A stretch of DNA of 6,508 nt from Bacteroidales bacterium. GTDB lineage: Bacteria > Bacteroidota > Bacteroidia > Bacteroidales > F082. Of the stretch, positions 1-6,508 are shown piece by piece. Where the stretch lies: the NCBI GenBank assembly GCA_020853175.1, contig JADYZK010000206.1:1-6508 (forward strand). The letters are read 5' to 3'. The first letter of the stretch is position 1. The number at the start of each line of letters is the position of its first letter. Both the position numbers and the translations under genes were made by a program. The notes beneath the pieces are model-generated. The model was not told the DNA's origin, searched no databases, and worked only from the letters and a program-made list of their open reading frames with translations.

Positions 1-62
1 AAAACTCCAGAAAGGTTGTGTTTTTTTGTTCACAAGCTATAACCAAAGCCAAAGTTAATTCG

Positions 63-70
63 TTTCTTTG
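63..70 (+). promoter_or_regulatory. Weak candidate -7 promoter element upstream of nqrA
   Basis: The octamer TTTCTTTG matches the Bacteroidota -7 consensus TAnnTTTG at all but one fixed position (T instead of A at the second base). It would place the transcript start near 77 and give a leader of about 20-25 nt before nqrA. No TTG-type -33 element is seen at the usual distance; the nearest TTTG, at 25-28, is too far upstream. The rest of 1-99 is AT-rich with a T-run at 21-27 that might be the tail of an upstream terminator, but no convincing stem lies inside the window. The true operon promoter may be elsewhere. Confidence 0.2.
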
Positions 71-99
71 CAAATTATTAAATATTTATCAAGGTAGAT

Positions 100-1449
100 A
101 TGTCAAACGTTATAAAAATCAAAAAAGGCTTGAACATCAATTTGATTGGTGAGGCCGAAAAAACCATTAAACAACTTTCGACAGATCAGTTTGCCATAAA
201 ACCCACCGATTTCATTGGTGTTTTTCCAAAATTACTTATTCAAGAGGGGGATCTTGTAGAAGCAGGAAGCCCACTTTTTGTTGATAAGTACCGCGAAAAC
301 ATTCTTTTCACTTCACCGGTAAGCGGCAAAGTGCGTGAAATTAAACGGGGTGCAAAGCGTGTTTTACTCGAAATACGTATTGAGGCAGACGGAAAGAACA
401 ACGCCATTGATTTTGGTGCTGCCGAACCGCTTCAACTGAACCGCGCTGAGGTGATTGAAAAATTACTGAAAAGCGGTGTTTGGCCTTTCATCAGGCAACG
501 ACCCTATTCTGTTATAGCCAACCCGGCCGACCAACCAAAAGCGATTTTCATTTCTACTTTTGACAGTGCACCTCTGGCGCCTGACAATGACTTTGCTTTG
601 AAAGGCAGTGAAAAAGCCTTCCAGAAAGGAATTGATGTGCTAGCCAAACTCACCCAAGGTAAGGTCCACTTGAATGTAAACGCCAAGGCACCAGCCACTC
701 CGCTTTTTACAAATGCAAAAGGAGTTCAGCTCAATGCCTTTGAAGGACCGCATCCTGCCGGAAATGTTGGCGTTCAGATCAATAAAATTGATCCGATCAA
801 CAAGGGTGAAGTGGTTTGGTACCTCACTCCTCAAGATTTGGTAGTCATTGGAAAACTCTTCCTAACAGTCAAGTATGATGCTGAAAGAATCATCGCTTTA
901 ACCGGCTCCGAAGTGCTTAAACCGGCTTACTACAAAACAAAAGTGGGTGCCAACTTAGAAAGTTTCATCAAAAACAATGTTTCTGAAATAGAAAAACGCT
1001 ACATCAGCGGCAACGTGTTAACCGGAACAAAAATTGAGCTTGATGGCTTTGTTGGCTTTTATGCTACCCAAATCACTGTGATAAAAGAAGGCAATTACTA
1101 TGAGTTTTTTGGCTGGGCACTGCCCGGTTTCGACAAATTCAGCATGAGCAAATCCTTCCCAACGTATCTTTTCAAAAATAAAAAGTTTGCATTGGATACC
1201 AACCTTCATGGTGGCGAACGGGCATTGGTGATGACCGGAGAGTTTGAAAAGGTATTTCCTTTTGATATCTATCCATTGCAACTGCTCAAGGCCATTATGA
1301 TTGAAGACATTGACCTGATGGAGAACCTCGGTATTTACGAGGTAGATGAAGAAGACTTTGCTTTGTGCGAAGTGGTTGATACCTCCAAAACCAACATCCA
1401 AGAAGTGGTGCGCAAAGGGCTCGACCTGATGCGAAAAGAAATGAGTTAA
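100..1449 (+). CDS. nqrA: Na+-translocating NADH:quinone oxidoreductase subunit A (NqrA)
   Basis: This is the soluble cytoplasmic subunit of Na+-NQR, which associates with NqrB and has been linked to quinone binding. The 449-residue protein is full length for the family and has no membrane segment. The N-terminal part (about 5-95) holds the family's IKIKKGLNI start and a lipoyl/barrel-sandwich-like region (VEAGSPLF, then FTSPVSGKV at 70-78). The middle holds WPFIRQRPYS (128-137) and the conserved block EGPHPAGNVGVQI (215-227), followed by VWYLTPQDLVVIGKLF. The C-terminal part has GGERALVMTGEFEKVFPFDI (371-390) and the DEEDFALCEV segment with Cys423. The start is the first ATG in frame with the family N-terminus; only a weak AAGG (91-94) lies upstream, as is common in Bacteroidota. 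It is the first gene of the operon, with nqrB 27 nt downstream. Identification is from recognised motifs and gene order. Confidence 0.97.
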   Translation: MSNVIKIKKGLNINLIGEAEKTIKQLSTDQFAIKPTDFIGVFPKLLIQEGDLVEAGSPLFVDKYRENILFTSPVSGKVREIKRGAKRVLLEIRIEADGKNNAIDFGAAEPLQLNRAEVIEKLLKSGVWPFIRQRPYSVIANPADQPKAIFISTFDSAPLAPDNDFALKGSEKAFQKGIDVLAKLTQGKVHLNVNAKAPATPLFTNAKGVQLNAFEGPHPAGNVGVQINKIDPINKGEVVWYLTPQDLVVIGKLFLTVKYDAERIIALTGSEVLKPAYYKTKVGANLESFIKNNVSEIEKRYISGNVLTGTKIELDGFVGFYATQITVIKEGNYYEFFGWALPGFDKFSMSKSFPTYLFKNKKFALDTNLHGGERALVMTGEFEKVFPFDIYPLQLLKAIMIEDIDLMENLGIYEVDEEDFALCEVVDTSKTNIQEVVRKGLDLMRKEMS

Positions 1450-1476
1450 CAGATATTAAATCAATACTTTAGAGAG

Positions 1477-2631
1477 ATGAAATTCTTAAGGGATTTTTTA
1501 GATAAACAAAAACCGCATTTTGTAAAAGGAGGTCGTTTTGAAAAGCTTCACTCAACTTTTGATGCTTTTGAAACCTTTTTGTTTGTTCCTGACAAAACAA
1601 CCCACAGTGGCGCCCACATTCGTGATGCCATTGACATGAAACGTACCATGATTATTGTGGTGATCGCCCTGATCTTTCCATTGATCTTCGGTATCTGGAA
1701 CGTTGGATATCAACATTACCTTTCGCAAGGTATGGCCTATGATTTTTGGCCCATGTTTGGCTTTGGCCTGCTTAAAGTTTTACCGGTGATTGTCGTTTCT
1801 TACGTAGTGGGCTTGGGCATTGAGTTTGCTTTTGCGCAATCAAGACACCACGAGGTGAACGAAGGATTTTTGGTTTCAGGAATGTTGATTCCGATGGTGA
1901 TGCCTCCTGATGTGCCTCTGTGGATGGTGGCTTTGGCAACTGCCTTTGCTGTCATCATAGGTAAAGAAGTGTTTGGTGGAACAGGAATGAATATCCTTAA
2001 TCCTGCACTTACAGCTCGGGCCTTTTTGTTTTTCGCCTATCCATCAGAGATGTCGGGTGATAAGGTGTGGATTGCCGAAAAAGCTGACGCTTTTAGCGGG
2101 GCAACACCTTTGGGTCATTTAATGGTGAACGAATCCGATAAAATACCTTCAGCATGGGATATGTTTCTTGGCGTAATTCCAGGCAGCATCGGCGAAACTT
2201 CAACGTTGGCTATTGCCTTAGGTGCTTTGGTGCTTATCATCACAGGTATCGGCAGTTTCCGCATCATGCTTTCGGTGGTGCTTGGCGGTTTGAGCATGGG
2301 TTGGTTGTTCAACTTATGGGGAGCCAATGCCTACATGGATATTCCTGCCTATTATCATTTGATCATGGGAGGTTTTGCTTTTGGGGCAGTGTATATGGCG
2401 ACTGACCCCGTTTCGGCAGCCCAAACAGCACGAGGTAAAATCTTTTATGGCTTCCTCATCGGGATGATCGCCGTGTTGATCCGTGTGTTCAATCCCGCCT
2501 ATCCCGAAGGAATGATGTTGTCCATTTTATTAATGAACGTGTTTGCGCCGCTGATTGACCATTATGTGGTTCAGTCCAACATCAAAAAGAGATTGAGAAG
2601 AGCCAAGGTCAAGGTCGCTGTCAAGTCATAA
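1477..2631 (+). CDS. nqrB: Na+-translocating NADH:quinone oxidoreductase subunit B (NqrB), membrane flavoprotein
   Basis: This integral membrane subunit carries a covalent FMN and riboflavin and forms part of the Na+ path and quinone site. The 384-residue protein has a soluble N-terminus (about 1-55), then roughly nine or ten hydrophobic segments between 57 and 362. The FMN attachment motif is S207-G208-A209-T210, with Thr210 the expected phosphoester site. Other family signatures are GKEVFGGTGMNILNPAL (162-178) followed by ARAFLFFAYP (180-189), and ATDPVSAAQTARGK (308-321). Asp361 in APLIDHYVVQ (357-366) appears to match the acidic residue (D397 in Vibrio cholerae) reported to matter for Na+ uptake; that alignment is from memory. 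The tail is basic (KKRLRRAKVKV). It is slightly shorter than the Vibrio protein (about 415 residues). No strong ribosome binding site precedes the ATG. It is the substrate of the apbE product encoded downstream. Confidence 0.97.
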   Translation: MKFLRDFLDKQKPHFVKGGRFEKLHSTFDAFETFLFVPDKTTHSGAHIRDAIDMKRTMIIVVIALIFPLIFGIWNVGYQHYLSQGMAYDFWPMFGFGLLKVLPVIVVSYVVGLGIEFAFAQSRHHEVNEGFLVSGMLIPMVMPPDVPLWMVALATAFAVIIGKEVFGGTGMNILNPALTARAFLFFAYPSEMSGDKVWIAEKADAFSGATPLGHLMVNESDKIPSAWDMFLGVIPGSIGETSTLAIALGALVLIITGIGSFRIMLSVVLGGLSMGWLFNLWGANAYMDIPAYYHLIMGGFAFGAVYMATDPVSAAQTARGKIFYGFLIGMIAVLIRVFNPAYPEGMMLSILLMNVFAPLIDHYVVQSNIKKRLRRAKVKVAVKS

Positions 2632-2661
2632 GAAAAGTGAGAAAAATTAAAACTTATAGAC

Positions 2662-3399
2662 ATGTACAGTAATGGATATATATTTCGGTATGCCGGCATC
2701 CTTGTGATCGTTGTGGCAGCCGTACTTTCAACCACAGCATTGGTTCTGAAACCTTTTCAGGATAAAAATGATGCCGTTGACAAAATGCAAAGTATCCTTG
2801 TTGCAGCCGGTTTTGAAGGCGTAACGGCCCAAAATGCCATCGAGTTGTTCAACAAGAACGTTTCCAATATGATGGTCATTGATCCCGAAGGCAATGTGGT
2901 GGATGATTTCACAGGCGAAGGAAAAGAAAAATCAAAGGCCTTTGGACTCAATCTAAAAGAGGAGTTGTACAAAAAGTCAGTTCAAAAACCTTTTGAATTG
3001 CCTTTGTATGTTGTTCAAAAAGAGGGACAGAAAATTTACATCGTTCCCATGCGGGGCGTTGGTTTGTGGGGTCCTATTTGGGGCAACATGGCTTTAAAAG
3101 ATGATTTCAAAACTGTTGTTGGAGTAACTTTTGGTCACAAGTCGGAAACGCCCGGCTTAGGTGCTGAAATTGCCACACCCATTTTCACCACTCAATTTCC
3201 CGGCAAAACCATTTTTGATTCCAATGACAAGTTTGTTTCTGTTTCGGTGGTGAAAGGGGGCATTGCCAACCAACCCGCAGAAAAACAGCCGCACATGGTG
3301 GATGCCATCTCGGGCGGAACGATCACCAGCAATGGCGTGAGTGAAATGTTGAAAAATGTTTTGGAAAGTTATGAACCGTTTATTAAAAAACAATCATAA
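2662..3399 (+). CDS. nqrC: Na+-translocating NADH:quinone oxidoreductase subunit C (NqrC), FMN-binding
   Basis: NqrC is anchored by one N-terminal helix and exposes an FMN-binding domain on the periplasmic side, where it relays electrons from the NqrD/E iron-sulfur cluster to the FMN of NqrB. The 245-residue protein shows a hydrophobic segment at about 9-29, then a soluble domain with LWGPIWGNMAL (135-145) and the conserved SETPGLGAEI (161-170). The flavinylation motif is S217-G218-G219-T220 followed by ITSNGV, preceded by DAI; Thr220 is the expected FMN site. The usual motif is SGAT, so the third residue is Gly here rather than Ala. FMN addition is expected to be by ApbE, encoded at the end of this window. 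It lies 30 nt after nqrB and only 3 nt before nqrD, so translation of the latter pair is probably coupled. Confidence 0.96.
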   Translation: MYSNGYIFRYAGILVIVVAAVLSTTALVLKPFQDKNDAVDKMQSILVAAGFEGVTAQNAIELFNKNVSNMMVIDPEGNVVDDFTGEGKEKSKAFGLNLKEELYKKSVQKPFELPLYVVQKEGQKIYIVPMRGVGLWGPIWGNMALKDDFKTVVGVTFGHKSETPGLGAEIATPIFTTQFPGKTIFDSNDKFVSVSVVKGGIANQPAEKQPHMVDAISGGTITSNGVSEMLKNVLESYEPFIKKQS

Positions 3400-3402
3400 G
3401 TT

Positions 3403-4056
3403 ATGAGTGCAGTTAAACAAGAGAAAGAACCGTTGTTTTCTTCAAAAAACGTAAAGCTGTTAACCAGTCCACTGAACATGAGCAACCCGATTACTGTTCA
3501 GGTGTTGGGTATTTGCTCGGCACTGGCGGTTACAGCTAAAATGAAACCGGCATTCGTGATGGCTATCTCGGTTATCGCCGTAACCGCCTTGGCCAACTTT
3601 ATTATCTCGCTGATGCGAAACGGCATCCCACCCCGCATACGTATTATCGTTCAGTTGGTGGTTATTGCATTATTGGTTATCGTGGTGGATCAATTCCTGA
3701 AAGCCTTTGTGTACGATGTGAGTAAACAGCTTTCTGTATTCGTGGGTTTGATTATTACCAACTGCATCCTTATGGGACGCCTCGAAGCTTTCGCCATGAG
3801 CAATAAACCTTGGCCTTCGCTGCTCGATGGTCTTGGAAACGGCTTTGGTTATGGAATGATTTTGTTATTGGTAGGATTTGTACGTGAGTTGTTTGGCTCA
3901 GGAACCGTTTGGGGTTTTCATGTTATTCCTCAAAGTTTTTATGAACTGGGATACAAAAACAATGGGTTTATGATCCTGCCCCCAATGGCGTTGATCCTTA
4001 TTGGAATCATCATCTGGATTCAACGCGCACGCAACCCTCAACTGATTGAAGACTAA
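3403..4056 (+). CDS. nqrD: Na+-translocating NADH:quinone oxidoreductase subunit D (NqrD)
   Basis: NqrD is a membrane subunit that, with its paralogue NqrE, holds the intramembrane 2Fe-2S cluster and helps build the Na+ pathway. The 217-residue protein has about six hydrophobic segments between residues 30 and 206. The two expected cluster cysteines are present: Cys38 in LGICSALAVT and Cys121 in ITNCILMGRLEAFAM. Both lie nine residues later than the Vibrio cholerae positions (29 and 112), in line with a longer N-terminus. With the same offset, Asp142 in LLDGLGNGFGYG matches D133 of Vibrio, an acidic residue reported to affect Na+ handling; these correspondences are from memory. GFVRELFGSGTVWGF (158-172) is also typical of the NqrD/RnfE family. 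NqrD rather than RnfE is chosen because of the surrounding nqr genes. The start codon follows the nqrC stop by 3 nt. Confidence 0.96.
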   Translation: MSAVKQEKEPLFSSKNVKLLTSPLNMSNPITVQVLGICSALAVTAKMKPAFVMAISVIAVTALANFIISLMRNGIPPRIRIIVQLVVIALLVIVVDQFLKAFVYDVSKQLSVFVGLIITNCILMGRLEAFAMSNKPWPSLLDGLGNGFGYGMILLLVGFVRELFGSGTVWGFHVIPQSFYELGYKNNGFMILPPMALILIGIIIWIQRARNPQLIED

Positions 4057-4076
4057 CCAACTAAAAACTAAAGATT

Positions 4077-4694
4077 ATGCAAGAGTTATTTAACATATTT
4101 GTCAAGTCTATTTTCGTTGACAACATGATTTTTGCTTACTTCCTAGGGATGTGTTCCTACCTGGCAGTATCAAAAACAGTTCAAACCTCAGCCGGACTTG
4201 GGCTTGCGGTTATTTTCGTTCTCGGAATCACAGTACCTGTGGATTATTTACTGAATGACTATATCCTTAAGCCGGGTGCTTTGGTATGGTTAGATGCAAG
4301 CTTCGCCGATGTGGACCTCAGTTTTCTAAGCTTTATACTTTTCATCGCCATCATCGCCTCCATGGTTCAATTGGTTGAAATGATTGTCGAAAAGTTCAGT
4401 CCAGCCCTATATTCTTCTTTAGGGATTTTTCTTCCACTTATCGCCGTTAACTGCGCCATCTTAGGAGGTTCCTTGTTTATGCAAGAACGCGAATACCAAA
4501 CCCTTGGTCAAGCCACTGCCTTTGGTCTTGGTTCGGGTATTGGCTGGTTGTTGGCGATTGTTGGAATTGCCGCCATTCGTGAAAAAATTCGCTACTCTAA
4601 CGTACCCGCTCCTTTGAGAGGATTGGGGATTACTTTTATTATCACCGGGTTGATGGGCATTGCTTTCATGAGCTTCTTAGGGATTAAGTTATAG
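4077..4694 (+). CDS. nqrE: Na+-translocating NADH:quinone oxidoreductase subunit E (NqrE)
   Basis: NqrE is the membrane partner of NqrD, related to it by ancient duplication and inserted in the opposite orientation; together they coordinate the intramembrane 2Fe-2S cluster. The 205-residue protein has about six hydrophobic segments. Cys26 in [12 protein letters not shown] and Cys126 in [11 protein letters not shown] are the expected ligands. Glu101 in [13 protein letters not shown] appears to match E95 of Vibrio cholerae, reported to affect Na+ uptake. The offset of six residues against Vibrio (Cys120 there) arises between the two cysteines, probably in the loop around 60-80 ([12 protein letters not shown]); this comparison is from memory. 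[20 protein letters not shown] (165-184) is another strong family block. It starts 20 nt after nqrD, and nqrF follows after 31 nt. RnfA is the related alternative, excluded by context. Confidence 0.96.
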   Translation: MQELFNIFVKSIFVDNMIFAYFLGMCSYLAVSKTVQTSAGLGLAVIFVLGITVPVDYLLNDYILKPGALVWLDASFADVDLSFLSFILFIAIIASMVQLVEMIVEKFSPALYSSLGIFLPLIAVNCAILGGSLFMQEREYQTLGQATAFGLGSGIGWLLAIVGIAAIREKIRYSNVPAPLRGLGITFIITGLMGIAFMSFLGIKL

Positions 4695-4725
4695 CGATTC
4701 TTATCAATCAAAATCATTTATAACA

Positions 4726-5988
4726 ATGACATTATTAGCAACAGGAACAGGAACAGTGGTACTGATCAGTATTGTGTTCTTTTTGGTCGTAATATTACTT
4801 TTGGTTGGAGTGCTTTTGTTCGCACGAGCAAAACTATCTCCACAAGGAAAGGTGAAAATCACCATCAATGGCGAAACTGAATTGGAAGTAGATCCTGGAT
4901 CTACATTGCTTTCAACCCTCTCAACCAATAAAATCTTTTTGCCATCGGCTTGCGGAGGCGGAGGTACTTGTGCCATGTGCCGTTGTCAGGTTTTTGAAGG
5001 CGGTGGCGGCATTTTACCCACAGAAAAAGGTTTCTTTTCGCGCAAAGAGCAACAGAACAACTGGCGGCTTGGCTGTCAAGTGAAGGTGCGTGAAGATATG
5101 TCAATTGGTGTGCCACCAGAGGTGTTTGGAATCAAAAAGTGGGAATGTGAGGTGGTTTCAAACCACAACGTGGCTACTTTCATTAAAGAATTTGTTGTTA
5201 AACTTCCCGCAGGCGAACGTCTTGATTTCCTTTCAGGAGGTTACATTCAAATTGATGTACCCAAACTCGAAGTTGACTTCAGTAAAGATATTGAGGTTGA
5301 AGACCGTTACCGCGAGGAGTGGGATAAGTTCAAGATGTGGGATTTGAAAATGAAAAACACAGAAGAACAGTATCGGGCTTATTCCATGGCCAACCATCCT
5401 GCCGAAGGAAACATCGTGATGCTCAACATCCGTATTGCTACTCCTCCATGGGACCGCAAAACCAACGGTTTTATGAATGTAAACCCGGGCGTTTGCTCGT
5501 CTTACATCTTCTCACGCAAACCCGGCGACAAAGTAATGGTTTCGGGGCCTTACGGAGAATTTCACATAAAACCTACGCAGCGCGAAATGATGTTTATTGG
5601 TGGTGGTGCCGGAATGGCCCCCATGCGCTCGCATCTTTTTCACCTTTTTCATACTGAAAAAACCAAACGCAAAACCACCTTCTGGTATGGCGGACGCTCT
5701 GTGCGTGAACTATTTTATATGGATGATTTTGAAGCTATTGAAAAAGACTTCCCTAATTTTACGTTCAATGTGGCCCTTTCCGAACCCAAACCCGAAGACA
5801 ATTGGAAAGGCTATACCGGATTTATCCATCAGGTGATCTTGGATAATTACCTCAAGCAACACAGCGAACCAGAAGAAATAGAATACTACCTATGCGGGCC
5901 ACCTATGATGAATGCTGCCATCTTTAAAATGCTCGATGAATTGGGCGTTCCTCAAGAGATGATTGCATTCGATGATTTCGGGGGATAA
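4726..5988 (+). CDS. nqrF: Na+-translocating NADH:quinone oxidoreductase subunit F (NqrF), NADH dehydrogenase subunit
   Basis: NqrF is the electron entry point: it oxidises NADH with FAD and passes electrons through a 2Fe-2S cluster. The 420-residue protein has, in order, an N-terminal membrane helix (about 9-33), a plant-type ferredoxin domain (about 43-130) with ligands Cys76, Cys82, Cys85 and Cys117 ([12 protein letters not shown] and LGCQVKV), and a ferredoxin-reductase FAD domain with RAYSMANHP (217-225). The NAD-binding domain has [14 protein letters not shown] (291-304), FWYGGRS (319-325) and [12 protein letters not shown] (387-398, including Cys390). The end, FDDFGG, is the usual family C-terminus. 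The charged stretch between the FAD sheets (about 180-215) is normal for NqrF. A small tandem ACAGGA repeat lies in codons 6-9. It is the last structural gene of the operon and is followed by a hairpin terminator. Confidence 0.98.
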   Translation: MTLLATGTGTVVLISIVFFLVVILLLVGVLLFARAKLSPQGKVKITINGETELEVDPGSTLLSTLSTNKIFLPSACGGGGTCAMCRCQVFEGGGGILPTEKGFFSRKEQQNNWRLGCQVKVREDMSIGVPPEVFGIKKWECEVVSNHNVATFIKEFVVKLPAGERLDFLSGGYIQIDVPKLEVDFSKDIEVEDRYREEWDKFKMWDLKMKNTEEQYRAYSMANHPAEGNIVMLNIRIATPPWDRKTNGFMNVNPGVCSSYIFSRKPGDKVMVSGPYGEFHIKPTQREMMFIGGGAGMAPMRSHLFHLFHTEKTKRKTTFWYGGRSVRELFYMDDFEAIEKDFPNFTFNVALSEPKPEDNWKGYTGFIHQVILDNYLKQHSEPEEIEYYLCGPPMMNAAIFKMLDELGVPQEMIAFDDFGG

Positions 5989-6016
5989 TCCTGGCTGCTT
6001 TGCAATATGCAGTAAA

Positions 6017-6053
6017 AGAAAAATCGGTTCATAAGACCGATTTTTCTATTTTT
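6017..6053 (+). terminator. Rho-independent-type terminator after nqrF
   Basis: The stem AGAAAAATCGGT (6017-6028) pairs perfectly over 12 bp with ACCGATTTTTCT (6036-6047) across a 7-nt loop, and a T-rich tail (TTTTTCTATTTTT, 6041-6053) follows. It begins 28 nt after the nqrF stop, where the six-gene message would be expected to end. The stem is A/T-rich apart from the CGG core, so termination may be partial and let some transcripts continue into apbE. The A-run on the left arm means the hairpin could also work on the opposite strand, although no converging gene is visible inside the window. Confidence 0.8.
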
Positions 6054-6054
6054 G
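6047..6054 (+). promoter_or_regulatory. Candidate -7 promoter element for apbE
   Basis: TATTTTTG matches every fixed position of the Bacteroidota -7 consensus TAnnTTTG. It would start transcription near 6060, leaving a leader of about a dozen bases before the apbE ATG at 6073. No clear TTG -33 element is seen at the right distance; that position falls in the left arm or loop of the terminator hairpin. Such an AT-rich octamer can arise by chance in a T-tract, so this is only a candidate. Confidence 0.3.
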
Positions 6055-6072
6055 TTAGACTCATTCCTGCTT

Positions 6073-6508
6073 ATGAAAAAGATCATTTTCTTCATTTTTG
6101 CTTTAAGCTGCATCGTTTCAGCTTGCAACAGGCCACAGCTACAGCGCATCAGCCTGGCTGGCGAAACACAAGGAACCTATTACAGCATCACGTATTATGA
6201 TGCACAAGGCCGAAATCTGCAAGCTGAGGTTGACTCGGTATTGAATGCTGTGGATCAGTCCGTTTCTTTGTGGGTTGATCAGTCGCTTCTTTCGCGTACC
6301 AATGAGGGTGACACAACAGTTGAACTCGACTCCATTTTTTTAAACAACTTCTATCTTTCTAAGGAGGTAGGTATTCTTACCAATGGATATTTCGACTTTA
6401 CCATTGGTCCTTTGGCGCAAGCGTGGGGCTTTCATCGAAAGCAAAAAAGAGAAATGCTTCCTGAACAAGTGGATAGTTTGAAAAAATTGGTGGACTATCG
6501 CAAAGTAA
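6073..6508 (+). CDS. apbE: FAD:protein FMN transferase (ApbE), lipoprotein, 3' end beyond the window
   Basis: ApbE transfers FMN from FAD to threonine in target proteins, here most likely NqrB and NqrC. The frame from ATG 6073 is open for 145 codons to the window edge, so roughly the N-terminal 40-45% of a typical protein of about 330-350 residues is present. The N-terminus MKKIIFFIFALSCIVSAC is a lipoprotein signal with lipobox V15-S16-A17-C18, predicting a lipid-anchored protein on the outer side of the cytoplasmic membrane. Family motifs follow: GETQGTYYSITY (30-41), SLWVDQSLLSRTNEG (65-79, the usual S-x-W/Y...S-x-L-S-x-N block) and GYFDFTIGPLAQAWGF (105-120). The catalytic Mg2+-binding residues nearer the C-terminus cannot be checked. 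There is no Shine-Dalgarno sequence before the ATG. The gene lies 84 nt after nqrF, past a terminator-like hairpin, so it may be transcribed by read-through or from its own promoter. Confidence 0.93.
   Translation, partial: MKKIIFFIFALSCIVSACNRPQLQRISLAGETQGTYYSITYYDAQGRNLQAEVDSVLNAVDQSVSLWVDQSLLSRTNEGDTTVELDSIFLNNFYLSKEVGILTNGYFDFTIGPLAQAWGFHRKQKREMLPEQVDSLKKLVDYRKV

Noticed and set aside
16..35. TTGTG/CACAA hairpin in the leader before nqrA
   Set aside because: The stem is only 5 bp with a 10-nt T-rich loop and no T-tail after it; too weak to call an attenuator, riboswitch or terminator.
1018..1401. Antisense open frame of 127 codons inside nqrA
   Set aside because: It lies wholly within nqrA on the opposite strand, its translation resembles no family I recognise, and it has no context of its own; the sense frame carries clear NqrA motifs throughout.
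1450..1476. Promoter-like TACTTTAG between nqrA and nqrB
   Set aside because: It departs from TAnnTTTG in the conserved TTTG part, has no -33 partner, and the short gap fits plain co-transcription.
3403..4694. Possibility that the D/E-like genes belong to an Rnf complex (rnfE/rnfA)
   Set aside because: The families are homologous, but the order nqrA-B-C-D-E-F, the NqrF reductase and the NqrA protein define Na+-NQR; no rnfB- or rnfC-type multi-cluster ferredoxin gene is present.
4741..4757. Tandem ACAGGA repeat near the nqrF start, considered as a phase-variation tract
   Set aside because: There are only two full copies plus a partial one, and the unit is 6 bp, so a change in number would not shift the frame. 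It simply encodes TGTGT in the N-terminal segment.
5337..5657. Open frame of 106 codons on the + strand inside nqrF
   Set aside because: It is out of frame with nqrF, which has conserved FAD- and NAD-binding motifs across the same bases; the translation is a typical shadow rich in His, Arg and Cys.
6000..6200. Open frame of 66 codons spanning the nqrF-apbE gap
   Set aside because: It runs through the terminator hairpin and into apbE in a different frame. The frame from 6073 has a lipobox and ApbE motifs and explains the sequence better.

Overview
The window carries a complete six-gene operon for the Na+-translocating NADH:quinone oxidoreductase (Na+-NQR), nqrA to nqrF, all on the + strand. 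It is followed by the 5' part of apbE, the FAD:protein FMN transferase gene, which runs off the right edge. The sequence points to a member of the Bacteroidota. The genes lack strong Shine-Dalgarno sequences, a TAnnTTTG-type promoter motif is present, and the proteins look like that phylum's NQR subunits. This is inferred from style and recalled homologues, not from a search, and the genus cannot be told.

Layout: 1-99 is the leader before nqrA, with only a weak promoter candidate. nqrA (100-1449), nqrB (1477-2631), nqrC (2662-3399), nqrD (3403-4056), nqrE (4077-4694) and nqrF (4726-5988) follow with gaps of 27, 30, 3, 20 and 31 nt, as expected for one transcript. Between nqrF and apbE (5989-6072) lies a perfect 12-bp hairpin with a T-rich tail, the likely end of the nqr message. 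A TAnnTTTG match sits in that tail and could start apbE transcription. apbE begins at 6073 and is still open at 6508.

How the genes work together: NqrF takes electrons from NADH through FAD and a 2Fe-2S cluster. They pass to the 2Fe-2S cluster held between membrane subunits NqrD and NqrE, then to the covalent FMN of NqrC, the covalent FMN of NqrB, riboflavin and finally quinone, with Na+ export. NqrA is the soluble subunit associated with NqrB. ApbE, here a predicted lipoprotein, attaches FMN to the threonines of NqrB (SGAT) and NqrC (SGGT). All cofactor-binding residues I could check are present and no gene is broken.

I see no mobile element, CRISPR array, RNA gene or unrecognised gene. This is an ordinary core energy-metabolism locus. 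The points worth a second look are small: the SGGT flavinylation site, the overlapping terminator and promoter motif, and the absence of nqrM next to the operon.
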